Shown: positions 1-6,366, counted from the stretch's first letter. The stretch is 13,168 nucleotides of DNA from DASXMT01 sp036521415 (GCA_036521415.1 DATDHU010000052.1:1-13168); one strand, 5' to 3'. Numbers and translations: made by a program. The notes: generated from the letters alone by a model not told the origin.

Positions 1-621
1 GACGGCTTCACGGGCAACGGACTCCGTGGCGGCATGATGTCGTCGACCGAGCTCCAAGAGGGACGAGAGCGGCACGCCCCACTCCAAAAGGGCCAGTCCG
101 GCCCGGGCGGCATCGACGTCCTCGGTGGTATATCGCTCCTCGGAGCCCACTCTTCGAGGAACGAGCAATCCCTCTGATTCGACCGCTCGGAGGAGCGGCA
201 ACGGGACCCCGGTGCGAAGTGCAAGTGCCTCGATGGTGAACAGCTCTGGCTCGCCCGACTGCGGCGCTGAATGGGTCGCCTGATTGGACGACGGTTTGGC
301 CTCCGGGCCGGTATCTCCAGTGATGGGCGAGACACCCCCGGCCTCGGTCTCAGCCGAGGCAGAGAGCCCGGCCCCGGCCAGTTCGCCGAGCAGAGCCTCG
401 TCAGCTGCGTCGAGCTCGCCGTTCACCAATCGGACGATGGTGGCCAAGGTGAAGCCTCGGGACTGGAGGGAACGAATCCGGGCGATGCGCTGCAGATGGT
501 CGGTGTCGTACCAAGCGACGCGCCCTTGGCGCCGAGGAGGCGCTAGGAGCCCCTTGGACTGGTAGTACCGGATCGTGTCGACCGAGACTCCCGCCCTGGC
601 CGACAGATCCTCGACGCGCAT
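1..621 (-). CDS. MerR-family transcriptional regulator with two winged-helix domains (3' end outside window)
   Basis: A DNA-binding regulator; the effector and targets are unknown. The frame is open from ATG 621 to the window edge (207 codons, C-terminus missing). Residues 1-67 form a typical MerR winged helix: a helix-turn-helix starting MRVEDLSARAGVSVDTIRYY, the wing, then a second helix pair ending near VRLVNG. Residues about 68-126 are a Ser/Ala/Glu/Pro-rich linker. Residues about 127-195 (LFTIEALALRTGVPLPLLR ... GLLVPRR ... RYTTEDVDAAR) align with the first domain and look like a second, diverged MerR-type HTH. An in-frame GTG at 627 lies exactly where a leaderless transcript would start, so two more N-terminal residues are possible; ATG 621 gives the canonical MerR start. 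An imperfect palindrome overlaps its promoter, suggesting autoregulation. Family assignment is firm; function is not. Confidence 0.85.
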   Translation of the reverse strand, partial: MRVEDLSARAGVSVDTIRYYQSKGLLAPPRRQGRVAWYDTDHLQRIARIRSLQSRGFTLATIVRLVNGELDAADEALLGELAGAGLSASAETEAGGVSPITGDTGPEAKPSSNQATHSAPQSGEPELFTIEALALRTGVPLPLLRAVESEGLLVPRRVGSEERYTTEDVDAARAGLALLEWGVPLSSLLELGRRHHAATESVAREAV

Positions 622-633
622 CTCCACAGGACC

Positions 634-639
634 ACTCTA
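634..639 (-). promoter_or_regulatory. -10 hexamer of the MerR-type regulator gene
   Basis: TAGAGT on the minus strand, with 6 nt to the in-frame GTG at 627 and 12 nt to ATG 621. No convincing -35 box is visible. The spacing predicts a transcript starting at or next to the GTG. Confidence 0.45.
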
Positions 640-640
640 G

Positions 641-652
641 GAGTAATCACTC
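641..652. promoter_or_regulatory. Imperfect palindrome next to the MerR gene -10 box; candidate operator
   Basis: GAGTAATCACTC reads as GAGT/ACTC arms, with 10 of 12 positions symmetric. It lies directly upstream of the -10 hexamer, in the spacer where MerR proteins normally bind. A further ACTC at 634-637 makes an ACTC-GAGT-ACTC series. Autoregulation is inferred. Confidence 0.35.
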
Positions 653-720
653 ATACAGTTGGAGCAGCGCCACCACCTGGGCCGAAGCAGTCGTGGAGGC
701 GCTGGGGAGAGCAGGAACTC

Positions 721-748
721 AGGAGTCGAGGAGGCCCGAGGAGTCGAG
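721..748. repeat. Short direct repeat in the maoC-merR gap
   Basis: AGGAGTCGAG occurs at 721-730 and again at 739-748, 18 bp apart, in the 178-nt stretch between the end of the MaoC gene and the regulator promoter. Apart from this repeat and the regulator's promoter region I see nothing in that stretch. Confidence 0.35.
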
Positions 749-805
749 TTGGGAGCGGTCGAAGCAGAGCCGACGGCCCAGTAGCCGAGCGTCTAGTGGG
801 AGGCC

Positions 806-1261
806 CTAGGAGAAGTAGCGATACACCACCTGGGCTACCAAGCTGGGCTTGGCCACGCCCTCGACCTCCATGGTCACGTCCAGGTTGGTCTGGACGCCTC
901 CCTTGACGTCTTCCACTTCGCCTATCGCAACACCCATTCTGAGCCTGCTGTCCACCACCACGGGCGCCGGGAAGCGCACCTTGTTGCAGCCGTAATTGAT
1001 GCCCATGGACATCCCTTGGACGTCGAGGACCTCGGGCATGTAGACGGGGACGAGCGAGAGGGTCAGGTACCCATGGGCGATGGCCGCTCCGAACGGCCCG
1101 TCTTTGACCCGATCGAGGTCGACATGGATCCACTGGTGGTCACCGGTTGCATCGGCGAACCGGTTGATCATGTCCTGGTCAATGAGGTGCCAATCGCTGT
1201 AGCCGATGTGCTGTCCCACGAGGTCGTGAAACTTGTCGATGCCCTGCACGGTGGTAGTCAT
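806..1261 (-). CDS. MaoC-like (R)-specific enoyl-CoA hydratase, Rv0130 type
   Basis: A predicted single hot-dog-fold hydratase of 151 residues that would hydrate trans-2-enoyl-CoA to (R)-3-hydroxyacyl-CoA in the cytoplasm. Length and sequence closely match Mycobacterium tuberculosis Rv0130 (recalled from memory, also 151 aa). The hydratase-2 motif is intact at FADATGDHQWIHVD, residues 35-48, with catalytic D41 and H46, followed by GPFG...IAHGYLTLSL. The conserved INYGCNKVRFPAPV and VEGVAKP segments are also present. The start is ATG 1261: a longer upstream frame exists but lacks family similarity, and the -10 box and the AAGG run sit just upstream of this ATG. It is divergent from the VIT-family transporter gene and has no fatty-acid gene beside it, so the physiological substrate is not indicated. 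Confidence 0.9.
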   Translation of the reverse strand: MTTTVQGIDKFHDLVGQHIGYSDWHLIDQDMINRFADATGDHQWIHVDLDRVKDGPFGAAIAHGYLTLSLVPVYMPEVLDVQGMSMGINYGCNKVRFPAPVVVDSRLRMGVAIGEVEDVKGGVQTNLDVTMEVEGVAKPSLVAQVVYRYFS

Positions 1262-1269
1262 GGCACCGA

Positions 1270-1275
1270 ACCTTA
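1270..1275 (-). promoter_or_regulatory. -10 hexamer of the MaoC gene
   Basis: TAAGGT on the minus strand with 8 nt to ATG 1261. The same AAGG could serve as a Shine-Dalgarno site in a longer transcript, so this is less clear than the others in the window. Confidence 0.35.
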
Positions 1276-1342
1276 TTGGAGCGCAAGGGTAAGGACCACC
1301 AGAGGTTGCCGGTGCCTGCCCGGCCCTCGTCGCGGGCCGCCA

Positions 1343-1373
1343 GGACCCCCTTTGGCCCGGCCACCAGGGGTCC
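1343..1373. repeat. Inverted repeat in the divergent maoC/VIT promoter region
   Basis: GGACCCC at 1343-1349 and GGGGTCC at 1367-1373 are perfect 7-bp arms separated by 17 bp. The site lies between the two divergent starts, so it could be an operator for a shared regulator or a chance G/C-rich match. Confidence 0.3.
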
Positions 1374-1415
1374 CTTCGACCCGAGGTCAGTTCATCCTCA
1401 CGAGGCATGTGTCGG

Positions 1416-1421
1416 TACGCT
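1416..1421 (+). promoter_or_regulatory. -10 hexamer of the VIT-family transporter gene
   Basis: TACGCT with 7 nt to GTG 1429. There is no Shine-Dalgarno sequence before that GTG, so a leaderless mRNA is the simplest reading. Confidence 0.5.
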
Positions 1422-1428
1422 CGCTTGC

Positions 1429-2121
1429 GTGGCCGACGACCATTCTCACCATCACCGGAGCCTGCAGGGCGGCGGCGCCCGGGCGGCGGTGTTCGGCATC
1501 AGCGACGGGCTGGTCTCAAACGTGGCCCTCATCCTGGGGGTGGCCGGCGCACATAGCTCGGCGACCACGGTCCGGCTGGCCGGCCTCGCCGGCCTGGTCG
1601 GCGGCGCATTCTCGATGGCCGCCGGCGAGTACGTGTCGATGCGAGCACAGACCGAATTGATGCAGCGTGAACTGCGAGTGGAGCGGGACGCCCTGCACCG
1701 TCAGCCCGAGGGAGAGCGACGGGAGCTCACCGCCATCTACGAGCGGCGAGGGCTCGAGCGCGAGCTGGCCTCGGAGCTGGCCACGGAGATGATGCGGGAC
1801 CCGGAGACGGCTCTCGAGACGCACGCCCGGGAGGAATTGGGCATCAATCCGAATCAGCTCGGTAGCCCCTGGCAGGCCGCGGGCTCGTCGTTCGTGATGT
1901 TCGCCCTGGGCGCCTTCTTGCCCCTGGTGCCGTGGTTGATTGCGTCGGGGACCGCTGCCATCTGGGCTTCGGTGATCGTCGCCGGGATCTCGTCCCTCGT
2001 GGTTGGCGCGGCCCTGTCCTACTTCACCGGGAAGTCATGGCTCTGGTCGGCCTGTCGGCAGCTTCTGATCGCGGGCGCGGCGGCGGGCGTGACGTTCACC
2101 ATCGGCCGGATCATCGGGTAG
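1429..2121 (+). CDS. VIT1/CCC1 (nodulin-21) family metal transporter
   Basis: A predicted integral membrane protein of 230 residues that moves Fe2+ and/or Mn2+ out of the cytosol, as known for plant VIT1 and yeast CCC1. Residues 17-41 (ARAAVFGISDGLVSNVALILGV) form the family's first membrane segment, including the conserved Asp and Asn. Residues about 49-71 form a second (GLVGGAFSMAAGEYVSM), with the family's Met and Glu. Residues about 73-145 are a charged, Glu-rich helical stretch that corresponds to the cytosolic metal-binding domain. Three hydrophobic segments follow (about 151-171, 175-198 and 211-229). The start is GTG 1429: it gives the usual family length with a His-rich N-terminus, and a -10 box sits 7 nt upstream. 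The open frame extends to 1276, but that part has no family similarity. The substrate is inferred from the family. Confidence 0.88.
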   Translation: MADDHSHHHRSLQGGGARAAVFGISDGLVSNVALILGVAGAHSSATTVRLAGLAGLVGGAFSMAAGEYVSMRAQTELMQRELRVERDALHRQPEGERRELTAIYERRGLERELASELATEMMRDPETALETHAREELGINPNQLGSPWQAAGSSFVMFALGAFLPLVPWLIASGTAAIWASVIVAGISSLVVGAALSYFTGKSWLWSACRQLLIAGAAAGVTFTIGRIIG

Positions 2122-2160
2122 GCGTCCCGCGCCATTGAGCGCAGGTCCCCAGGAATCCGT

Positions 2161-3102
2161 TCAGGAGGTCGGGGCGACCTTCCCCCCGTAGGCCCGGTCC
2201 ACGTGGTCGACGGTGAATCCCATGGAGCGGTACAGCCCCACGGCGGCGACGTTGTCACCGTCCACATAGAGCATCCCTACGGTTATCCCCGCGTCAGTCA
2301 GCCAGTTCAGCCCGGCCGTGGTCAACGATCGGCCCAAGCCGCGGCCCTGGAAATCCGGATCGACTGAGATGACGTAGATCTCACCGAGGGGCGGGTCCTC
2401 GTCACGGTGGACCTTCGTCCAGCACGAGCCGGCGAGCCGGCCGCCGACCTCGTGCAGCAAGAAGCCGGCCGGATCGAACCAGGGCTCCTCCTCGCGCCTC
2501 ACAAGCTCGTCGATCGTCCATCCGCCCTGCTCGGGATGGGTGGCAAAGGCTCGATTGTTCACTTCGAGCCAGGCAAGCTCGTCGTGGCCGGGGCGGAAGG
2601 CCCGGGTCGCGGGCGGTCTTGCCGGCTGGCCGGGTTGTGCGGTCAGTGGCAGGGGGACCCGCATCTGGATGAGCTCGCGCCCTGGGCGCAGGCCGTTGGC
2701 CTCGGCGATCCGGTCGTGGACGGCGGAAGCCCGGGGTGCCCAGAAATAGACCTGGCCGCCTCCTTGGCGGCCGACCTCATCGAGCAGGGGGGCGAGGAGG
2801 GCAGAGCCGAGAGCCTCAGCCACTCCGCCGGCCCGGTGTTCAGGGTGCACCACGATCTCGATGCCCCAGCTGTCGTTCCCTCGGCTCAGGTGTCCGTATC
2901 CGACGAGGAGGCCAGAGCTGCGGAGCCGGGCCAGGGACCGTCCAGCAGGCGCGCTGGCCGAGCTGTCGGCCACCTCGATCCGTTTCTGCTCGCTGAGGGC
3001 CGGGTACCCGTCGACGGCGCCAACAGTTCCGAGAAGTTCGCTGACGTCGGCCAGGTCGGGCTGGGCCAAGTCACGATGTACCTCGACGTCGGTTCCGTCC
3101 AC
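2161..3102 (-). CDS. mshD: Mycothiol synthase (acetyl-CoA:Cys-GlcN-Ins acetyltransferase)
   Basis: Catalyses the last step of mycothiol synthesis, acetylating the Cys-GlcN-Ins amine with acetyl-CoA. The protein has two GNAT domains. The N-terminal one contains IEIVVHPEHRAGGVAEALG, and the C-terminal, active one contains LGEIYVISVDPDFQGRGLGR with the acetyl-CoA pyrophosphate loop QGRGLG. MshD hallmarks are present: AVDG near the N-terminus, ELIQMRVPL, VNNRAFATHPEQGGWT, WFDPAGFLLHEVGG and MLYVDGDNVAAVGLYRSMGF. GTG 3108 would give 315 residues, equal to M. tuberculosis MshD as I recall it, but its codon touches the -10 box; GTG 3102 (313 residues) fits a leaderless mRNA and is used here. It is divergent from nth with only 52 nt between the starts. 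The gene points to a mycothiol-producing actinobacterium. Confidence 0.93.
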   Translation of the reverse strand: MDGTDVEVHRDLAQPDLADVSELLGTVGAVDGYPALSEQKRIEVADSSASAPAGRSLARLRSSGLLVGYGHLSRGNDSWGIEIVVHPEHRAGGVAEALGSALLAPLLDEVGRQGGGQVYFWAPRASAVHDRIAEANGLRPGRELIQMRVPLPLTAQPGQPARPPATRAFRPGHDELAWLEVNNRAFATHPEQGGWTIDELVRREEEPWFDPAGFLLHEVGGRLAGSCWTKVHRDEDPPLGEIYVISVDPDFQGRGLGRSLTTAGLNWLTDAGITVGMLYVDGDNVAAVGLYRSMGFTVDHVDRAYGGKVAPTS

Positions 3103-3108
3103 GGGCAC

Positions 3109-3114
3109 AAGCTA
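3109..3114 (-). promoter_or_regulatory. -10 hexamer of mshD
   Basis: TAGCTT on the minus strand, with 6 nt to GTG 3102. It directly abuts the alternative GTG 3108, which argues for 3102 as the real start. Confidence 0.45.
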
Positions 3115-3140
3115 GCGGTCCGCGCCGGACGAGCTACCGG

Positions 3141-3146
3141 TAGAGT
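3141..3146 (+). promoter_or_regulatory. -10 hexamer of nth
   Basis: TAGAGT with 8 nt to ATG 3155 and no Shine-Dalgarno sequence between. The mshD and nth -10 boxes are 26 bp apart on opposite strands, so the two promoters share their upstream DNA. Confidence 0.45.
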
Positions 3147-3154
3147 CCGCCACC

Positions 3155-3859
3155 ATGGCCCGCCCCCGATCCGCCGCCGGCCGAGCCCGTGTGGCCGCCG
3201 AACGATTGGCGGTTGAATTCCCGGGCACGGCCGAGCAGCTGTGCGCACTGCGCCACGAGAACCCCTTCGAGCTCTTGGTGGCCACCATCCTCTCCGCTCA
3301 GTGCACCGATGAGCGGGTGAACATGGTGACGCCCATCCTGTTCGCCCGGTACCCCGACGCAGCCGCCATGGCCGTCGCCGACCCGGAAGTCATCGAGGGG
3401 ATCATCCACTCCACCGGCTTCTTCCGATCCAAGGCCCGCAACCTGATCGGTATGGCCGGCGCCCTCACCGACCGGTTCGGCGGGGAGGTGCCCACCCGAC
3501 GCGAGGACCTGGTCACCCTGCCTGGGGTGGGCCGCAAGACGGCGAACGTGATCCGGAGCGTGGCCTTCGGGCTCCCCGGGCTCCCCGTTGACACCCACGT
3601 CGGCCGGCTGGCCTTGCGGCTGGGTCTGACCGACGAGACGGATCCCGTCAAGGTGGAACTGGCCCTCAACGCGCTGGTGCCAGCGGGGGAGCGAGGTGTA
3701 TTCAGCCTTCGGTTGATCCTTCATGGCCGAAAAACCTGTGTCGCCCGATCGCCGCGCTGCGTCACCTGCGTCCTGTCCGACTTCTGCCCTTCATCGACGG
3801 CACCCACGAGGACGGGCTCAGCAAAGGGCGCCGCACCGGTGACATCCGTCGGCCAGTAG
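3155..3859 (+). CDS. nth: Endonuclease III (DNA glycosylase/AP lyase)
   Basis: A base-excision repair enzyme that removes oxidised pyrimidines and cleaves the abasic site by beta-elimination. It has 234 residues. The helix-hairpin-helix LVTLPGVGRKTANVI (119-133) carries the catalytic lysine K128, and VDTHVGRLALRLGL (145-158) carries the catalytic aspartate D146, equivalent to E. coli K120 and D138. The C-terminal 4Fe-4S motif has the exact C-x6-C-x2-C-x5-C spacing at C195, C202, C205 and C211. The first residues (ARPRSAAGRARV) form a short basic extension, and about 23 residues after the last Cys form a low-complexity tail. The ATG is placed for leaderless translation. All catalytic and cluster residues are intact, so the enzyme should be active. 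Confidence 0.96.
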   Translation: MARPRSAAGRARVAAERLAVEFPGTAEQLCALRHENPFELLVATILSAQCTDERVNMVTPILFARYPDAAAMAVADPEVIEGIIHSTGFFRSKARNLIGMAGALTDRFGGEVPTRREDLVTLPGVGRKTANVIRSVAFGLPGLPVDTHVGRLALRLGLTDETDPVKVELALNALVPAGERGVFSLRLILHGRKTCVARSPRCVTCVLSDFCPSSTAPTRTGSAKGAAPVTSVGQ

Positions 3860-3892
3860 CGATCACGCTGCTGGCGTCGGGGGCCGCCGCGG

Positions 3893-3898
3893 TACCGT
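3893..3898 (+). promoter_or_regulatory. -10 hexamer of the toxin-antitoxin operon
   Basis: TACCGT with 6 nt to ATG 3905. The same hexamer at the same distance precedes the GroES-like gene. Confidence 0.5.
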
Positions 3899-3904
3899 GA
3901 TCCC

Positions 3905-4213
3905 ATGGTCATCAAACGCTCGGTGTCGATCTCCGAGGCGGTGGCAAGCGCGGTCCAGCACGCGGCGGACGAGGACGGGATGTCCTTCTCGGCGTGGCTT
4001 TCGCTCGCGGCCGAGCACCAGCTCAGGATCCGCGAGGGCCTCCGGGGAGTGGCTGCCTGGGAGGAGCGAGCCGGCGACCTGACCCCCGAGGAGATCGCAG
4101 CCGGCGAGGCACTCCTTGCCCGCCTGCTCTCGGGCGTTGTCGCCAAGGTCCGCCCGGGGGTGGCTGCCATGGTCCGTCCGGTGGGCGCGGCGGCAAAGAG
4201 GCAGAGGCGGTGA
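3905..4213 (+). CDS. Ribbon-helix-helix antitoxin-like protein
   Basis: A 102-residue protein, probably the DNA-binding antitoxin of the PIN-domain gene that follows. Residues about 4-45 (KRSVSISEAVASAVQHAADE ... SFSAWLSLAAEHQLR) match the pattern of a short beta strand and two helices seen in RHH antitoxins of actinobacterial VapBC-like pairs. Residues 47-72 (LRGVAAWEERAGDLTPEEIAAGEALL) match the acidic segment that usually contacts the toxin. The tail from about residue 73 is basic (VAKVRPG ... AAAKRQRR) and longer than I would expect. The gene ends in GTGA, overlapping the toxin start by 4 nt, so the two are translationally coupled. Autorepression is usual for the family; I did not identify an operator. 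Confidence 0.8.
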   Translation: MVIKRSVSISEAVASAVQHAADEDGMSFSAWLSLAAEHQLRIREGLRGVAAWEERAGDLTPEEIAAGEALLARLLSGVVAKVRPGVAAMVRPVGAAAKRQRR

Positions 4214-4629
4214 GTCCTGCAGGCAACAACTCGCCTCGTTCGCCCCGGAGCGGCCTCGTCTATGGGACGGCCGCACTGAGTGCGGCGTCCAAGGACGATC
4301 GTCTTTTGTGGGCCTTGCATCGAGCTGCGCTGGTCCGGGGCCTGGTACCCGTCGTGCCTGCTCTCGTCGTTGCCGAGGCCATCAGGACTGTCGAGGAGCG
4401 AGACGCACTCGGCGATCTGCTGATGGGAACGGACGTCGAGCCACTCGACGTCGGTCGAGCGGAACGGTTGGGGGCACTCGCCGGCTCCACCGGGACCGAC
4501 AACCTGGCCACGGTGGCGGTGGTCGAGAGTGCTTCCCGACTCAACCACGCCGTCGTGACCGGGCGGTCACCCCGATTGGCCCACCTCGCCAACGAGCTCG
4601 ACCACCAGTTGATCCTGCACGCCATCTGA
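4210..4629 (+). CDS. PIN-domain toxin-like protein with a degenerate active site
   Basis: A 139-residue partner of the RHH antitoxin. PIN ribonuclease toxins use three or four acidic residues to bind Mg2+ and cut RNA. The family outline is clear: GLVYGTAAL (15-23), LLWALHRAALVRGLVPVVPALVVAEAIRT (32-60), VEPLDVGRAERLGALAG (76-92), then TVAVVESASRLNHAVVTG (101-118). But the first catalytic Asp (normally in a Y-D-T/S context) is G19. The normal D-D-x-x-D element is DNLAT (97-101), leaving one Asp of three. The residue after VVT, usually Ser/Asn/Asp, is Gly-Arg. E56 is a retained acidic residue. The protein may be an inactivated toxin retained with its antitoxin. Residue comparisons rely on recalled family patterns. 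Start is GTG 4210, overlapping the antitoxin stop. Confidence 0.72.
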   Translation: MSPAGNNSPRSPRSGLVYGTAALSAASKDDRLLWALHRAALVRGLVPVVPALVVAEAIRTVEERDALGDLLMGTDVEPLDVGRAERLGALAGSTGTDNLATVAVVESASRLNHAVVTGRSPRLAHLANELDHQLILHAI

Positions 4630-4634
4630 CCGGA

Positions 4635-4671
4635 GCGAGCCGCGCCGCTCGCGCTGGGGCGCCCGGCGCCA
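4635..4671. terminator. Two G/C-rich hairpins between convergent genes
   Basis: GCGAGC at 4635-4640 pairs with GCTCGC at 4647-4652 around a 6-nt loop. Next to it, GGCGCC at 4659-4664 and again at 4666-4671 are self-complementary. They sit just after the toxin stop and before the end of the convergent small gene. There is no U-tract, so bidirectional termination is only a suggestion. Confidence 0.3.
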
Positions 4672-4714
4672 CTCTCCGACCAGGCCTGTGGGTCCGTTCA
4701 GCGTGGGCCTGCCC

Positions 4715-4921
4715 TCAGCGTCGTGCCTTTCGGTCCTGGGAGACGCTGAGACGGGACAAACGCCGCGAGGCGCCCCCGAGGGCTCGCTCGATGGCGAACA
4801 GCTCCGAAGCCACCTCCTCGTCGTGGGCCGCCGCCGCAGCCTCGGCATTGTGGGTGACCCGGCGGGTCAACTCGTCGAGCACGGTGGCGAGGGACGACAG
4901 CTCTGCGTTGCTCTCGGGCAT
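4715..4921 (-). CDS. Small uncharacterised helical protein, divergent from hisD
   Basis: I do not recognise a family. The 68-residue product starts MPESNAELSSLATVLDELTR and is Ala/Glu/Arg-rich, with heptad-like Leu/Val spacing (LATVLDELTRRV ... VASELFAIERALGGASRRLSRL). This suggests two amphipathic helices able to form a coiled coil. It has no signal peptide, membrane segment or Cys. The sequence looks protein-like: hydrophobic positions follow helix periodicity and no stop interrupts it. It converges on the toxin gene and is divergent from hisD with a 158-nt gap. A frame on the same strand running into hisD is a shadow and was not used. Whether it is expressed is unproven. Confidence 0.55.
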   Translation of the reverse strand: MPESNAELSSLATVLDELTRRVTHNAEAAAAAHDEEVASELFAIERALGGASRRLSRLSVSQDRKARR

Positions 4922-4948
4922 GAACCGATCTTGTCACCCTCGGAACGC

Positions 4949-4954
4949 AACGTA
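4949..4954 (-). promoter_or_regulatory. Possible -10 hexamer of the small gene
   Basis: TACGTT on the minus strand, 27 nt before ATG 4921. This is the only candidate here that would leave a real 5' leader (about 20 nt). Confidence 0.25.
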
Positions 4955-4960
4955 CGACCA

Positions 4961-5052
4961 CCGGTGTCGAGCGCCGCCCGCGGGCCAGGGATGTGCCGGT
5001 GACGAGCGCCACCCACGGGGTAGGGCCGAGGGCGGCCACGGGCCAGCGATGT
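4961..5052. repeat. Degenerate duplication upstream of hisD
   Basis: A 24-bp segment at 4961-4984 recurs at 4996-5019 with three mismatches (21/24), a 35-bp offset. The next part, CGGGCCAGGGATGT at 4981-4994, recurs as CGGGCCAGCGATGT at 5039-5052 (13/14). The first copy also contains the 10-bp palindrome GCCCGCGGGC (4976-4985). The duplication fills most of the hisD upstream region just before the -10 box, so it could hold paired operator sites. Confidence 0.6.
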
Positions 5053-5064
5053 TGACCGGCCGAG

Positions 5065-5070
5065 TACGAT
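5065..5070 (+). promoter_or_regulatory. -10 hexamer of the histidine operon
   Basis: TACGAT with 9 nt to the hisD ATG at 5080, leaving at most a few nucleotides of 5' leader. There is no room for a his leader peptide, T-box or riboswitch, so regulation is likely at transcription initiation or on enzyme activity. Confidence 0.5.
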
Positions 5071-5079
5071 TGACGGGCT

Positions 5080-6366
5080 ATGTCCCTTCGCCGAATCGAT
5101 CTTCGCGGCTGTACCGGCGACCTTCGATCGGCGCTGCCTCGTCCCGCAGACGAGCAAGAGCGGTCCTCGGATGCCGTCGCCGGCATCCTCGCCGAGGTCA
5201 AGGCGGGCGGTGACTCGGCCGTCCGCCGACTGACCGAGCGCTTCGACCACGTGTCGCTCGACGATCTCCGTGTCCCCTCCGGCGAGATCCAGGCCGCGCT
5301 GGAGCGGGTCCCCTCCGAGCTCACGGCCGCTCTGCGCGTGGCCCACGACAGGATCCTCGCCTACCACGCCCACGAAGCGGCGCCGGTCGACGACTTCGAG
5401 TCAGCCGGCATCACCGTGCGCCATGTCACCCGGCCCGTCGAACGTGCCGGGTGCTACGCCCCTGGCGGTCGCGCCCGCTACCCCTCCACCGTCCTCATGT
5501 GTGCCGTCCCCGCTCGAGTGGCTGGGGTGGCCGAGGTGATCCTGTGCGTCCCTCCGGGTGGGGACGGAAGGGTCGACGACGCCACCTTGGCCGCGGCGTC
5601 CATTGCCGGCGTCGACGAGGTCTACCGGATCGGCGGCGCCCAGGCCATAGCGGCCATGGCCTTCGGGACCGAGTCGATCGCGCCGGTCGACGTGATCGTG
5701 GGGCCCGGGAACCGCTATGTGGCCGAGGCCAAGCGCCAGGTCTCTGGGGTGGTCGGCGTGGCATCGGCTTTCGCCGGGCCATCCGAGGTCGTGGTCATCG
5801 CCGACGCGGACACGCCGCCGGAGTTGGCCGCCATCGACCTGGTCGTCCAGGCCGAGCACGGCCCCGACGGGCTGGCCTGGCTGGTCACCTGGTCGGATGC
5901 GGTGGCCGATCGGGTCGCAACCGAGGTCGATCGCCTGGTTGCCGCCTCGCCCCGGCGCGGCGATCTCGAGGCAACCCTGCGTGATGGCGGGTACGTCGTG
6001 TTGGTCGACGGGCCGGCCCAGGCGCTCGACGTGTCCAACGTGGTTGCCCCCGAGCACCTCGAGCTCTTGGTGGACGACGCCGCCAGCCTCTTGCCGATGG
6101 TCAAGGCGGCAGGTGCCGTGTTCCTCGGTACGTCCTCGCCGGCCAGCGTGGGCGACTATCTGGCCGGGCCCAACCACGTGCTGCCCACCAACCGGACGGC
6201 CCGGTTCGCCAGCGCCCTCCGGGTGGATGACTTCCGCCGCCACATCCATGCCGTCTCCGTCGAGGAGAAGGCGCTGACCGAGCTCGGGCCGCACGTCGTC
6301 ACCCTGGCCGAGACCGAGGGCCTGCCCGCCCACGCCGAGTCGGTGCGTCTCCGATGGCTGACCTAG
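5080..6366 (+). CDS. hisD: Histidinol dehydrogenase
   Basis: Carries out the last two steps of histidine synthesis, oxidising L-histidinol to L-histidine with two NAD+. The protein has 428 residues, the usual family length. Zinc ligands are visible at Q257 and H260 (QAEH), D359 (VGDYLAGPNHVLPT) and H418 (PAHAESVR). The catalytic pair is E325-H326 (PEHLEL). These positions match E. coli HisD to within one or two residues. One oddity is that the segment before AGPSE reads GVASAF, where the family signature as I recall it has Ile-Asp. It is the first gene of the his operon and overlaps hisC by 13 nt. The start lacks a Shine-Dalgarno site and is placed for near-leaderless translation. Confidence 0.97.
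   Translation: MSLRRIDLRGCTGDLRSALPRPADEQERSSDAVAGILAEVKAGGDSAVRRLTERFDHVSLDDLRVPSGEIQAALERVPSELTAALRVAHDRILAYHAHEAAPVDDFESAGITVRHVTRPVERAGCYAPGGRARYPSTVLMCAVPARVAGVAEVILCVPPGGDGRVDDATLAAASIAGVDEVYRIGGAQAIAAMAFGTESIAPVDVIVGPGNRYVAEAKRQVSGVVGVASAFAGPSEVVVIADADTPPELAAIDLVVQAEHGPDGLAWLVTWSDAVADRVATEVDRLVAASPRRGDLEATLRDGGYVVLVDGPAQALDVSNVVAPEHLELLVDDAASLLPMVKAAGAVFLGTSSPASVGDYLAGPNHVLPTNRTARFASALRVDDFRRHIHAVSVEEKALTELGPHVVTLAETEGLPAHAESVRLRWLT

Noticed and set aside
651..1133. A 160-codon minus-strand frame overlapping the MaoC gene
   Set aside because: It lies in another frame of the same strand as a clear hydratase and is Arg/Pro/Gly-rich with no domain.
5052..5057. TTGACC as the -35 box of hisD
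   Set aside because: It is only 7 nt from the TACGAT hexamer, far short of the usual 16-19 nt.
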